Shown: piece after piece, positions 9,085 through 17,577 of the stretch | Position numbering within the stretch: the first letter of the stretch is position 1 | Layout of the letters: every line of letters begins with the position of its first letter | Origin: Chitinophaga solisilvae | GTDB taxonomy: Bacteria > Bacteroidota > Bacteroidia > Chitinophagales > Chitinophagaceae | Reading direction: 5' to 3' | Length of the DNA: 64,000 nucleotides | Assembly (NCBI RefSeq): GCF_009928525.1 | Contig: NZ_JAABOK010000003.1 | Coordinates: 434,001-498,000 of the forward strand | Made by a program: the position numbers and the translations under genes | Notes under the pieces: generated by a model | Seen by the model: only the letters and a program-made list of their open reading frames with translations | Database searches by the model: none | Told to the model about the DNA's origin: nothing

Positions 9085-10209
9085 GTGAAATACCTATCCC
9101 TGCCATTTCTGCTACTGGCCTTACTGCCAGCTGCTCTGACAGCGCAGCAGCTGCGCTTTTCCCTGTCTCCTTCCCTGTCTTTTCCGCCTGACAGCCTGGT
9201 AAAGAACCGGTTGTTGACAAGTTTGGACGGCTTCCTGCAGGATAAGGATCGTCCGGGAGGCGCCGCCGGTTATACGGATACTGCTTACCTGCGCCGCTAC
9301 CAGATGGGATTTGATGAGATTCAGTTTATTGAAAACAGTAAGAAATATAATGACAGCAATTTCTTCCGGCCGCAGCTCACCAACATCATTAAAATCAATC
9401 CCGGCGAATACCTGATTAAGCTGGCGTTTGCAGGCGTTACCCCCGACAGGCAGCCCGTTGTACGTAAATTATACAGTATGGTAGCCAGGGAGAAGGCAGA
9501 TAAATTTATATTCTATCCTGCAGTGGATTATGTGGTGAAAGACTGGCAACATAAGCAGGTGGGCCGCATTCACTATGTCTATCCGCATACGCTGGACCTG
9601 TCAGCAGCAAAGCGTTTCGATGAATTTAACACAGCATTGGCCGCTAAGTTTGGCGTGAAGCCCGTGGCGCTCACCTATTATCACTGCAGCAGTGCACAGG
9701 AATTGCTGAGAGTCAAAGGCGTTGATTTCGATGCTACTGCCAGCTACCTGCGCAGAGGAGATTCCGATGAAGAAAATAACATCTTCATGAGCGGTATTAA
9801 TTCTCCGCTATACAAACATGACCTGGTACATTTTTACTGCGCCAAATTTTTTCCGAAACAAACCTGCAGACCCGCTGAGGAAGGACTGGCTTATTACATG
9901 GATGGCGGCTGGGGTGAATCATATGAGAAATGCCTGAAAACGCTGAAGGACTATGCCGCTGCACACCCTGATACCAACCTGTATGAACCGTTCAAGAACA
10001 ACCTCTCAGCAGGCGATATTTCCCTGAAACACACTATCAGCGCGTTGCTGGTAGCTACGTTGGATAAACGGGAAGGTTTTGCGCAGGTGCTCGCATTTAT
10101 CAGGGGAGAAAATACAGATGAAAGAATGCTGAAAAATATGCAGCAGTTCTTTGGCATCACCCCGCAGAATTTTAATGAAAAGGTGAGAAAGCTATTAACA
10201 GCCGGCTAA
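9085..10209 (+). CDS. secreted protein with degenerate gluzincin-like HDxxH motif
   Basis: Unrecognised exported protein of 374 aa. The frame opens at 9019, but a GTG at 9085 gives VKYLSLPFLLLALLPAALTAQ, a good signal peptide, and leaves room for promoters to the divergent FAH gene. Around residues 245-266 is HDLVH followed by EEGLAYYM, which resembles the HExxH...E zinc site of gluzincin peptidases but with Asp in place of the catalytic Glu. It may be an inactive peptidase relative or a variant active site. It is followed after 36 bp by a beta-lactamase-fold hydrolase, so the two may be co-expressed. Function is not assigned. Confidence 0.55.
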   Translation: MKYLSLPFLLLALLPAALTAQQLRFSLSPSLSFPPDSLVKNRLLTSLDGFLQDKDRPGGAAGYTDTAYLRRYQMGFDEIQFIENSKKYNDSNFFRPQLTNIIKINPGEYLIKLAFAGVTPDRQPVVRKLYSMVAREKADKFIFYPAVDYVVKDWQHKQVGRIHYVYPHTLDLSAAKRFDEFNTALAAKFGVKPVALTYYHCSSAQELLRVKGVDFDATASYLRRGDSDEENNIFMSGINSPLYKHDLVHFYCAKFFPKQTCRPAEEGLAYYMDGGWGESYEKCLKTLKDYAAAHPDTNLYEPFKNNLSAGDISLKHTISALLVATLDKREGFAQVLAFIRGENTDERMLKNMQQFFGITPQNFNEKVRKLLTAG

Positions 10210-10245
10210 ATATTTTATATTTAGAGAACAGAACTTCCTTTCCAC

Positions 10246-11493
10246 ATGCGTAAATATTTGCTGGCGCTGCTGGGCGCCTGCTGCCTGTCTTTCCTGCAGG
10301 CGCAGCCCCGTACTGACAAATTCCTGAAAGAGCTGATTTACAAGGGAGCCTCCCCTTCCCTGCAACATATCCTGCAGCATCCGGACTCATTCAGGTACCA
10401 GCTGATATATACCCAGATCAACCGTGATGCCCGCAATGTGCCGCATTTCAGGCATTACTACCTGAATGTGGATGCAGACCGGTATTTTAATCCGGCCAGT
10501 ACCGTGAAGTTACCGATTGCGTTGCTGGCACTGGAAAAGCTGCATGAATTACGGATTCCGGGGCTGACAGGCCATACGCCTATGCTGACAGACAGCAGCT
10601 GGAGCGGGCAGGTGACCGTTCATACAGACAGTACAGCAGAGAACCTGTTGCCTTCTATCTATCACTATATCAAACGCATTTTTCTCATCAGTGATAATGA
10701 TGCGTATAACCGGTTGTACGAATTTGTAGGGCAGCAGGAAATTCATGAAAGGCTGTGGGAGAAAGGATACAGGCGTGCACGTATTGTACGCCGCTTTATG
10801 CCGCTGAATGAAGAACAGAACAGGCATACCAATGCTATCCGTTTTGTGGATAACGGTAACAGCATATACGAACAACCGGCGGCTGTCAGCACGCTGCAAT
10901 TTGATTACAGCAAGCCCGTCACCATCGGTCAGGGTTACCTGGATAAAGATGATAAGCTGGTGCCGCTCCCGATGGATTTTACCCGGCATAACAAATTGCC
11001 GCTGGAAGATTTGCAGCAGATGCTGCAATCCGTGATATTCCCGGCTTCCGTACCTGCCCGGCAAAGGTTTAATATAGATGCGGCAGACTATCACTTTTTA
11101 TACCAGTATATGTCGCAATACCCTTCTGAAACCGCCTGGCCTAAATATGATACAGCGGAGTACTTTGACAGCTATACGAAGTTTTTTCTCTTCAAGGGCG
11201 CTGGTCACAGGATTCCCTCCTATTTGCGGGATTTCAACAAAACGGGCTGGTCTTACGGGTTCCTGACGGATGCTGCTTATATTGTTGATTTCAAGCATGG
11301 ATTGGAGTTTATGCTTACCGGAAACGTGTATGTAAACAGAGATGGAATTTTGAATGATAATAAATATGAATATGAAGATGATGGATATCCTTTTTTCCGG
11401 GATGTGGGAAAGATTATTTATGAATACGAGCTGCACCGGAAACGTGCGCACGAGCCGGATTTGCAGTCATTCAGGATAAGATACGGGGAATAG
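10246..11493 (+). CDS. secreted beta-lactamase-fold serine hydrolase
   Basis: Class A beta-lactamase-related serine hydrolase of 415 aa, longer than true class A enzymes (about 290). It has a signal peptide (MRKYLLALLGACCLSFLQAQ), the nucleophile motif STVK (S85-K88), SDN (149-151) and KTG (332-334), so the penicillin-interacting triad of motifs is complete. Two insertions of roughly 60 residues separate SDN from KTG. A TATATTTA box lies 22-30 bp upstream. It follows the HDxxH protein at 36 bp. It may act on peptidoglycan or on an ester or peptide; resistance activity cannot be inferred. Confidence 0.75.
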   Translation: MRKYLLALLGACCLSFLQAQPRTDKFLKELIYKGASPSLQHILQHPDSFRYQLIYTQINRDARNVPHFRHYYLNVDADRYFNPASTVKLPIALLALEKLHELRIPGLTGHTPMLTDSSWSGQVTVHTDSTAENLLPSIYHYIKRIFLISDNDAYNRLYEFVGQQEIHERLWEKGYRRARIVRRFMPLNEEQNRHTNAIRFVDNGNSIYEQPAAVSTLQFDYSKPVTIGQGYLDKDDKLVPLPMDFTRHNKLPLEDLQQMLQSVIFPASVPARQRFNIDAADYHFLYQYMSQYPSETAWPKYDTAEYFDSYTKFFLFKGAGHRIPSYLRDFNKTGWSYGFLTDAAYIVDFKHGLEFMLTGNVYVNRDGILNDNKYEYEDDGYPFFRDVGKIIYEYELHRKRAHEPDLQSFRIRYGE

Positions 11494-11543
11494 CGGTCAG
11501 GGTAATTTCAGCATGAAAAATATCTCAATTAATCCTAAGGTTG

Positions 11544-11551
11544 TATTTTTG
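11544..11551 (+). promoter_or_regulatory. -7 promoter box before lipid hydroxylase
   Basis: TATTTTTG fits TAnnTTTG exactly, 113 bp before the ATG at 11665, implying a leader of about 105 nt. Confidence 0.4.
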
Positions 11552-11664
11552 TGGAGATATTGGTCAGGAAGCTATTTAATGTGAATGTTGCATGGCTTCC
11601 GCCAGGGTAAAATTAGAAGGGTTTTATTCATTTTCCCGTAACTGTTACGTTAAAACTGGGATTC

Positions 11665-12321
11665 ATGAAATTTGAAAAGATTAAGAACAAAGGACAGGCA
11701 AGGTTATTTGAAAGCCAGTACCTGGAGATGCTGACCAAAACGCATCCTCTCGTGATCTGGGGGTTGTATTTGCCCATCATTGGTTATATGTTGTATTATA
11801 GCCATGATTCACTTGGGTTCTCCCTTGGCAAAATCTCCCTGATATTTGTCGGGGCTATGTTATTCTGGTCCTTTTTTGAGTATATCATGCATCGTTTTCT
11901 GTTTCACTTTGCGAGCGACACTCCCAGGGTACAGCGGTTTATTTATGTGATGCATGGTAACCACCATGAATACCCCAGAGACAAGCAACGTTTATTTATG
12001 CCGCCGGTACCCAGTCTGATTCTGGCTTCGGCTATTTTCGGATCGCAGTATATTTTCCTGCGGCAGTATACGTTTATGTTTTTCCCGGGATTTATCCTGG
12101 GCTATCTCATTTATGGCAGTATGCATTATGCTATTCACGCATGGAATCCGCCATTTAAATTTATGAAGCCGCTCTGGCGCAATCACCACCTGCATCACTA
12201 TAAAAGTGAGGATAAGGGATTTGGTGTAAGTTCTTCCTTCTGGGATAAGGTGTTCGGCACCTTCTTCGATCTGGACAAAGAGAAGGAAGACAAAGAGAAA
12301 GTGAAAGAACTCATGTTTTAA
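11665..12321 (+). CDS. fatty acid hydroxylase / sterol desaturase family membrane enzyme
   Basis: Di-iron integral membrane hydroxylase of 218 aa. The histidine boxes are present: HRFLFH (76-81), HGNHH (97-101), HYAIH (154-158) and HHLHH (174-178), separated by hydrophobic segments at about 30-45, 55-72 and 115-150. The layout resembles fatty acid 2-hydroxylases acting on ceramide or acyl chains. Because many Chitinophagaceae and Sphingobacteria make sphingolipids and hydroxy fatty acids, a role in membrane lipid hydroxylation is plausible but inferred. A charged Lys/Glu tail ends the protein. A family A palindrome follows within 2 bp of the stop codon. Confidence 0.85.
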   Translation: MKFEKIKNKGQARLFESQYLEMLTKTHPLVIWGLYLPIIGYMLYYSHDSLGFSLGKISLIFVGAMLFWSFFEYIMHRFLFHFASDTPRVQRFIYVMHGNHHEYPRDKQRLFMPPVPSLILASAIFGSQYIFLRQYTFMFFPGFILGYLIYGSMHYAIHAWNPPFKFMKPLWRNHHLHHYKSEDKGFGVSSSFWDKVFGTFFDLDKEKEDKEKVKELMF

Positions 12322-12334
12322 TTTGATTATTTTA

Positions 12335-12415
12335 TTATTTGAGATTTTATTCCAAAAGAAGATGCCCTCTGGTAAGTCCGGAGGGCATCTTCTTTTGGAA
12401 TAAAATCTCAAATAA
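12335..12415. repeat. family A long palindrome, copy 2
   Basis: Perfect 35-bp arms (12335-12369, 12381-12415) with an 11-nt loop. Imperfect TTTGATTATTT-type extensions run from 12322 to about 12432. It is convergent between the hydroxylase and the 12444 gene. The tip CCTCTGGTAAGTCCGGAGG is the exact reverse complement of the tip in copy 1. Confidence 0.88.
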
Positions 12416-12443
12416 CCAAATAACCAAATAACGACATGGCTGG

Positions 12444-12788
12444 TTACCATTTTTCTTCGTCATCGGGGAGGTTGTTTTTTTTGAAAGAAGCTCTGGTGGC
12501 TATTTTCTGTAGCTGCCTTTCGATGATGAGGGCGGCGATAGGCCTGTAGGGGTCAGTGCCGTCGGCAGCGGCATCATCCAGTATGGCTTTTACCTTTTTC
12601 TCGGAAACATCGATGTGGTACAGCAGGTAGATAAATTGCCCGAAGTCCTTGCTGATCAATTGTTTCAGGCGGGTGGCCAATAGGTCCTGCAGCTGTTCAA
12701 AGCTGATGTTGACGGGTACAGACACTTCAAAGGTCTGTTGCGTCCATGCGGCTGTTTCCTGTAGATGCTGTGCAGGCAGGGAACTCAT
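12444..12788 (-). CDS. conserved hypothetical protein, small, acidic/helical
   Basis: 114-aa cytoplasmic protein with no signal peptide or membrane segment. It is predicted helical, with SFEQLQDLLATRLKQLISKDFGQFIYLLYHIDVSEKKVKAIL. I do not recognise the family. Its ATG overlaps the stop of the DUF6263 gene by one base (TAATG), so it is translationally coupled as the last gene of a three-gene minus-strand operon (TIGR02757, DUF6263, this gene). The pattern resembles small proteins found widely in Bacteroidota, but I cannot name a function. Confidence 0.7.
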   Translation of the reverse strand: MSSLPAQHLQETAAWTQQTFEVSVPVNISFEQLQDLLATRLKQLISKDFGQFIYLLYHIDVSEKKVKAILDDAAADGTDPYRPIAALIIERQLQKIATRASFKKNNLPDDEEKW

Positions 12789-13729
12789 TACTTCATTTGT
12801 TTTATTTTGTAGGAAGCGTTGGTCACTACTTTCACCGGCACTTTAAGATCGTGTTTAATTCTTTTGGCGCGGTTAACTTTATAGGTGTAGGTACCGTTCA
12901 TTTCTGTGTTCTGTACGCAGATGGAGGGAAGGCCGCTGCTGCGGTTGATGAGATAGTTGGAAGAGGTGCTGCCGCTGATTTCGGCAGTAGCTTTGATATC
13001 GTCTTCGAGCGTCAGCAGTTGTACCTTATCGGTATTTATTTTGGAGGTGCCTCCTATTTTGGCGGTCTGTGCATCCCAGGTCTGCAGATTCCAGTACAGG
13101 TCAATACGGCCAATGAGGCCGCCACGCAGGGGAACGCTTTCCTCCCACTGGGTGCCTGTTTTAATACCGTGGGCCGGATACATGATAAGCAGTTGTTCCA
13201 GCCATCCGCGGAAGGCATCGGTACCGAACTGGTCTTTCATGAGTTTTTTATAGGCTTCCTGTTCATCTTTTTTCAGGGAGGAGAAGGCGGTTGCGGCGTT
13301 GTCCAGCAGGTTATCAAGGCCATCTATTTTATTGATGATACCGCTGGTTTGCAGGTCTACGGTGAAGGGCTGGTCCAGCATTTTTTTAAGGCCGGCCTGG
13401 AAGGGTTCTTCCGGTTTGGATACTTTTGCATCCACGAAAATGTTCTGATTTTTGCCGTTGAAGTTAAATTTCAGTTCCTTATAACGGAATGTCAGTATAG
13501 CTTTACCGGGATTCACCTCCGTTACCTCTATGCTGATAAGGTTATTATAGTCACGGGTAGTACGTTGCTGAATAGCATTAACGGTCATGTAGGTTTCGCT
13601 CTTACTTTTTTGTTCCAGTTCAAACAGTTCTCCTTTGTTAAAGTTGTAGCGCAGGTCCATATATTCCTGTGCGCCGGCGCTGACAGCGAATGTCAGCATC
13701 ATGGCAGTGATGCCCAGTAGTCTTTTCAT
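12788..13729 (-). CDS. DUF6263-like secreted protein
   Basis: Exported protein of 313 aa with signal peptide MKRLLGITAMMLTFAVSAGAQ. The body is predicted mostly beta, with YMDLRYNFNKGELFELEQKSKSETYMTVNAIQQ and a later ELKFNFNGKNQNIFVDAKVS, consistent with the DUF6263 family of Bacteroidota lipid- or envelope-associated proteins. The function is unknown. It lies 17 bp downstream of the TIGR02757 gene and overlaps the following 114-aa gene by one base, so all three should form one transcript. Confidence 0.75.
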   Translation of the reverse strand: MKRLLGITAMMLTFAVSAGAQEYMDLRYNFNKGELFELEQKSKSETYMTVNAIQQRTTRDYNNLISIEVTEVNPGKAILTFRYKELKFNFNGKNQNIFVDAKVSKPEEPFQAGLKKMLDQPFTVDLQTSGIINKIDGLDNLLDNAATAFSSLKKDEQEAYKKLMKDQFGTDAFRGWLEQLLIMYPAHGIKTGTQWEESVPLRGGLIGRIDLYWNLQTWDAQTAKIGGTSKINTDKVQLLTLEDDIKATAEISGSTSSNYLINRSSGLPSICVQNTEMNGTYTYKVNRAKRIKHDLKVPVKVVTNASYKIKQMK

Positions 13730-13746
13730 TACCGTTATTTATTTAT

Positions 13747-14520
13747 TCAAACATATTTTTCAATCACCCCCAGCCCGAACAATGCGAAATCGTATTTAGA
13801 GGGATCATCAGGATCCAGTTTTTTTAGTTCGTGTGTCAGGGCTACAGCTGTTTTCCAATCGGCTTTGGCGTCTGAAATCAGCCCCAGTCGCGTGGCTACA
13901 CGGCTTACGTGTACATCCATCGGGCAAACCAGCTGAGATGGTGATATGTGATGCCACAGCCCAAAATCCACGCCATTTTCATCTTTTCTTACCATCCAGC
14001 GTAAAAACATGTTCAATCGTTTGCAGGCTGAGTTCTTTGCCGGGGTAGAAATATGTTTTTCCGTTCTGTCGGGATGTTCCAGTGCAAAGAATACTTTTCT
14101 GAATCCGGTCAGTGCTTTTTCCACATTTTCGTCTTCTGCGGTAATATGTCCGCTGAATGCGAATTCCAGCGATGTTACATTATTATAGTAATGCTGGAGG
14201 AATTCTACAAAGTACAGCAGGTCCAGCCCGTTGAAGGTCCGGTGGCAGAAGGACATCAGCTGCATACGTTCCCTGGGCTGGTGGTGGCGTATATAATCAT
14301 ATGGTGCATTATCCATACGCTGCATCAGGTCCGTGCATTTGTTGATAATGCTGGTACGGTTACCCCAGGCGAGTATGGCAGCGAAGAAGCCGGATATTTC
14401 TATGTCCTGCAGTTCGCTGAAGCGGTGTGGTATGCAAATGGGGTCATTTGCAATAAAGTCTGTCTGATTATAATATGCCGCCTTTGTATTCAGGAAATCC
14501 CTCAGTTGCTGGATCTTCAT
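13747..14520 (-). CDS. TIGR02757 (DUF2400) family protein
   Basis: 257-aa protein with the family signature FRFSELQDIEISGFFAAILAWGNR-like segment near residues 30-55 and SPSQLVCPMDVHVSRVATRLGL in the C-terminal half. The latter resembles helix-hairpin-helix DNA glycosylase folds, and some automated annotation suggests a nuclease or glycosylase relation; no activity is established to my knowledge. ATG at 14520 (MKIQQLRDFL) is preferred over the in-frame start at 14586, whose extra 22 residues look unlike relatives. It is the first gene of a three-gene operon. Confidence 0.85.
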   Translation of the reverse strand: MKIQQLRDFLNTKAAYYNQTDFIANDPICIPHRFSELQDIEISGFFAAILAWGNRTSIINKCTDLMQRMDNAPYDYIRHHQPRERMQLMSFCHRTFNGLDLLYFVEFLQHYYNNVTSLEFAFSGHITAEDENVEKALTGFRKVFFALEHPDRTEKHISTPAKNSACKRLNMFLRWMVRKDENGVDFGLWHHISPSQLVCPMDVHVSRVATRLGLISDAKADWKTAVALTHELKKLDPDDPSKYDFALFGLGVIEKYV

Positions 14521-14661
14521 AGTAGTCACATGTGTAGCACCGGCAGCCCGGCTATACGACTTTAACCACCTGAAACAATACCGCATGCAGTACTGCCACA
14601 GGTGGCTTACGACGTTCAGCGCTTTCGTAAAGGCTGTGGATATGGTCAGGAATAATATATT

Positions 14662-14710
14662 CCGGTAAAGATAATTTTAAACAGGAAAGATTTAAAATGA
14701 TCTTTACCGG
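14662..14710 (-). terminator. terminator-like hairpin after the PLP enzyme gene
   Basis: CCGGTAAAGAT (14662-14672) pairs with ATCTTTACCGG (14700-14710), and inside it ATTTTAAA pairs with TTTAAAAT. It starts 7 bp beyond the stop of the minus-strand gene at 14717, followed on that strand by an AT-rich run. Confidence 0.6.
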
Positions 14711-14716
14711 CGGAAA

Positions 14717-15856
14717 TCAGCCTATGGCGTTGTTTAAATCTTCTATGAGGTCGCTGGCATCTTCAATACCTACACTGAGGCGGATCAGGGAGTCGGCCAG
14801 GCCGTTTTTGATCCTTTCTTCCCTTGGAATAGAGGCATGGGTCATACTGGCCGGATGTCCGATCAGGGATTCCACGCCGCCCAGTGATTCTGCGAGGGAG
14901 AACAGGTGAGTGCCGCTCAGGATGCGGTTAGCAGCAGCAAGGTTATCGTCTTTCAGGGTGAAGGACATCATGCCGCCGAAGCCGCGCATCTGTTTCCTGG
15001 CAATATTGTGGTTAGGATGGTCAGTAAATCCCGGCCAGTATACGCGGGCTACCCTGGGATGGTTACGCAGGAACTGTGCGATGGCCTCTCCGTTTTCGCA
15101 GTGACGCTGCATGCGTACGTGCAGGGTTTTGATACCGCGCAGCACCAGGAAGCAATCCTGAGGACCAGGCACAGCGCCGCAGCTGTTCTGTATGAAATAC
15201 AATTGCTTAGCCAGTTCTTCATCCTTTACAATCACTGCTCCGTGTACCACATCGCTGTGGCCGCCCAGGTATTTGGTGGCGGAATGCACCACAATATCGG
15301 CGCCCAGTTCCAGGGGATTCTGCAGGTAGGGGGAGGCAAAGGTATTGTCTACACACAGCAGGATGCCTTTTTGCCGGGCTATCTCTGCGCAGGCAGCAAT
15401 ATCAATGATATTCAGCAGTGGATTGGTAGGTGTTTCCAGCCAGATAAGTTTAGTCTGGGCGGTAATGTGTGCTTCCAGGTTGCCGGCATCCTGCAGTCCG
15501 ATGAACCGGAACTTAATACCATAACGCTCAAATACCTTTGTAAAGATGCGGTAGGTACCTCCGTACAGGTCGTTGGTGGCAATTACTTCATCGCCGGGTT
15601 GCAGTAATTTCAGGATACCGTCTGTAGCGGCGAGGCCGCTGCCGAAGCAGATGCCATGGGTGCCGCCTTCAATGGCAGCCAGTGCGTTTTGCAGGGCGTC
15701 GCGGGTGGGGTTCTGCGTACGGGCATATTCGTAGCCTTTGTGTTCGCCAGGGGCGCTCTGTACATAGGTAGAGGTCTGGAAAATAGGAGTCATTATGGCC
15801 CCGGTGGAAGGGTCCGGAGCTACACCTGCGTGTATGAGTTTAGTACCCAGCTTCAT
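14717..15856 (-). CDS. trans-sulfuration PLP enzyme (cystathionine gamma-synthase/lyase family)
   Basis: Cys/Met-metabolism PLP enzyme of 379 aa, a standard length. The PLP lysine lies in [12 protein letters not shown]. Other family marks are [38 protein letters not shown] and [19 protein letters not shown]. The C-terminal [21 protein letters not shown] favours a gamma-synthase/gamma-lyase subtype; sequence cannot firmly separate cystathionine gamma-synthase, gamma-lyase and O-acetylhomoserine-type reactions. The gene is monocistronic, with a hairpin terminator downstream and family C element 4 upstream on the opposite strand. Confidence 0.92.
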   Translation of the reverse strand: MKLGTKLIHAGVAPDPSTGAIMTPIFQTSTYVQSAPGEHKGYEYARTQNPTRDALQNALAAIEGGTHGICFGSGLAATDGILKLLQPGDEVIATNDLYGGTYRIFTKVFERYGIKFRFIGLQDAGNLEAHITAQTKLIWLETPTNPLLNIIDIAACAEIARQKGILLCVDNTFASPYLQNPLELGADIVVHSATKYLGGHSDVVHGAVIVKDEELAKQLYFIQNSCGAVPGPQDCFLVLRGIKTLHVRMQRHCENGEAIAQFLRNHPRVARVYWPGFTDHPNHNIARKQMRGFGGMMSFTLKDDNLAAANRILSGTHLFSLAESLGGVESLIGHPASMTHASIPREERIKNGLADSLIRLSVGIEDASDLIEDLNNAIG

Positions 15857-16017
15857 GTCTTAAATATTTTAAAATGAATAATTTCTGGTGCTTTTCAAAT
15901 ATACTCCAGTTTTTGCGATTGCGTGATTTTGCCTTCCGAAAGAGCCGGTAAAAAGCGTACGCGGCAATATTTGTCCTATTTAGCTATTATTTCTCCCTTG
16001 ACCTACTTTTCACAACG
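15857..16017. other. intergenic region upstream of PLP gene and element C4
   Basis: Holds the promoter side of the minus-strand PLP gene and, on the + strand, the likely promoter of element C4: AATATTTG at 15967-15974 (one mismatch to TAnnTTTG), about 145 bp before its terminator. No ORF is supported. Confidence 0.3.
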
Positions 16018-16147
16018 CTCACGAACATTTTTACATCGTTCACCAAATGACTACTAACGGGAATGGATATTCGGATTAAATTCGTTCAGGTTTTTCATAG
16101 GATATGGTTAAAATTCTTAGGGCGGTAGTCTTACCGCCCTTTTTCTA
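16018..16147 (+). ncRNA. putative small RNA, family C copy 4 (best copy)
   Basis: Most complete copy. The 5' block CACGAACA..CATCGTTCAC (16019-16043) is shared with copy 1. After about 45 nt come CATAGGATATGGTTAAAA (16096-16113) and a perfect hairpin GGGCGG-TAGTCTTA-CCGCCC (16120-16139) with a T run. It is antisense to no gene and points away from the divergent minus-strand PLP gene, so it should be an independent transcript. A family B palindrome begins 2 bp later, possibly as a second terminator. Confidence 0.55.
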
Positions 16148-16149
16148 TT

Positions 16150-16296
16150 TAATTACGAATTTCAAATTACGAATTACGAATGTAGAAGCGAAGAGCTAAA
16201 CTTAGATTAAGGAGGATAAGTATTAGATATCACCTTTAATCTAAGTTTAGCTCTTCGCTTCTACATTCGTAATTCGTAATTTGAAATTCGTAATTA
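16150..16296. repeat. family B long palindrome, copy 1
   Basis: Perfect 61-bp arms (16150-16210, 16236-16296) with a 25-nt loop. Arms start TAATTACGAATTTC, then ATTACGAATTACGAATG and TAGAAGCGAAGAG. The last triplet, TTA at 16294, is the stop codon of the minus-strand DUF2911 gene, so the palindrome ends the frame. Relatives are at 34162, 38803, 42876 and 47082. Confidence 0.9.
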
Positions 16297-16881
16297 TTTC
16301 TTCTTCACATCTGTCCACTTAATCGGCAAACTCACACTTACCTTATCCCAGGCGATAACGAGGTTTGCGCCGGGTTCTCCTTTTTCGAATGCCATGGTGA
16401 AGGCTTCAACGGGGGTGTCGAGCGACATTACCGGTAAGGCAGTTCTTACGAGGTCTTTACGTTCATCATATTTAAAGGCGCCCCAGATATCTGTTTCGCG
16501 GTTGAGGATGATCGTCCATGTTTTTTCTGTAGGGATGGCATACAGGGAGTAGCGGCCTTTCGGAATATTTTTGCCGGCAATGATTACCGGGCGGAAAAAT
16601 TCGATTTCTGTGGCTTCATTTGCGCCCAGCCGCCATAATTTTCCGTATTCTTCCAGGTTACCGAATATTTCCCTGCCTTTGGTTTGCGGGCGGCTGTAGA
16701 TAACCCTGGCGATCAGGGTGCCTGGCTCGCCTTTAATTTTACAAACGTACGGATACATTACAGGGTAGTAGGCCATATCCATAGGGCTGGCATCCAGTGG
16801 TGGCAATTTTTTTTCCTGTGCAACAGCGCTCAGTGCAAATACTCCCAATGCAACGGCAAATAAGAATGCTTTTTTAATCAT
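16294..16881 (-). CDS. DUF2911 secreted protein
   Basis: Exported protein of 195 aa in the DUF2911 family, common in Bacteroidota and of unknown function. After signal peptide MIKKAFLFAVALGVFALSAVAQ come the family hallmarks KGREIFGNLEEYGKLWRLGANEATEIEF and PKGRYSLYAIPTEKTWTII. The ATG at 16881 is chosen over the in-frame upstream start at 16926 because it begins the signal peptide. It ends on a Lys-rich tail with a stop codon given by the family B palindrome. It lies about 100 bp after acpH, possibly in the same transcript. Confidence 0.88.
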   Translation of the reverse strand: MIKKAFLFAVALGVFALSAVAQEKKLPPLDASPMDMAYYPVMYPYVCKIKGEPGTLIARVIYSRPQTKGREIFGNLEEYGKLWRLGANEATEIEFFRPVIIAGKNIPKGRYSLYAIPTEKTWTIILNRETDIWGAFKYDERKDLVRTALPVMSLDTPVEAFTMAFEKGEPGANLVIAWDKVSVSLPIKWTDVKKK

Positions 16882-16980
16882 CCTGCTATACTTTATATAT
16901 TTCTTGAAACGGATTTGAAGGGTCAAACCTAGACATTTTTAACGAACCTGAAAAGAGTAGAAACCCGCTTTAACATGGTG

Positions 16981-17577
16981 TTAGCGGTTTTCCGTCAACA
17001 GCAGTTTTTCTACGTGTGCCTGCAGCTGCGGGAAAAACGTTTCATAGCAGGATTGCAAGGCGGCATAGTGTTCTATAAAAACTGCGGTTATAACGCTGGC
17101 ATTGGTTTCCAGGTACCTGGCCCGTTGGGTGATACCCCTGAATGCGCGTTCTATGCCTGCAGTAGTCCGGTAATTATATAACCAGTTGTATTGCTGCATG
17201 TACTGAAACATCTCCATAAACGCCGGCGGCAGTGCGTCTGCCTGCTGGCTGATTACCCTATAAACCTCTGCAGCAAAGGCATAGAGCGAGTCTTCAGTAA
17301 ACCGGGCGGTGTCGTTGGCCAGAAAATGATCAAACACTACATCTACATATACGCCGCTGTACAATCCGCAGGAAGGCCGGAAAAAAAGTTTAGCCTTTCC
17401 CGTTGCCGGGTGCTGGTCTGTAAAGGTATCGATGGCTCTGTGTATACGGATACCACGCTGTATATCCGGTGTAAATACTTCCAGCTGCCGTTTGCCCTTC
17501 ACAAAATCTGCAATCAGATTACCTGTAATAAGCGATGGCTGATGAAAGGATAGATAAGCATGTGCCAGATGATTCAT
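16981..17577 (-). CDS. acpH: acyl carrier protein phosphodiesterase
   Basis: Removes the 4'-phosphopantetheine group from acyl carrier protein. The 198-aa protein begins MNHLAHAYLS and carries the HD-like metal-site features of AcpH: LITGNLIADFVKG, RGIRIHRAIDTFTDQHP and YSGVYVDVVFDHFLA. The length fits the family. It acts in the cytoplasm on the fatty acid synthesis carrier. The start is the first ATG, with no better alternative. The role in adjusting carrier pools is known for the family; its importance here is inference. Confidence 0.88.
   Translation of the reverse strand: MNHLAHAYLSFHQPSLITGNLIADFVKGKRQLEVFTPDIQRGIRIHRAIDTFTDQHPATGKAKLFFRPSCGLYSGVYVDVVFDHFLANDTARFTEDSLYAFAAEVYRVISQQADALPPAFMEMFQYMQQYNWLYNYRTTAGIERAFRGITQRARYLETNASVITAVFIEHYAALQSCYETFFPQLQAHVEKLLLTENR

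Noticed and set aside
10246..11493. Antibiotic resistance beta-lactamase
   Set aside because: The three active-site motifs exist but the protein is much longer than class A enzymes and has extra insertions; a resistance call is not supported.
12746..13720. 324-codon ORF opposite the DUF6263 gene
   Set aside because: Shadow frame; the minus-strand gene has a signal peptide and a coupled neighbour.
14906..15607. 233-codon ORF opposite the PLP enzyme gene
   Set aside because: Shadow frame of a well-defined trans-sulfuration enzyme.
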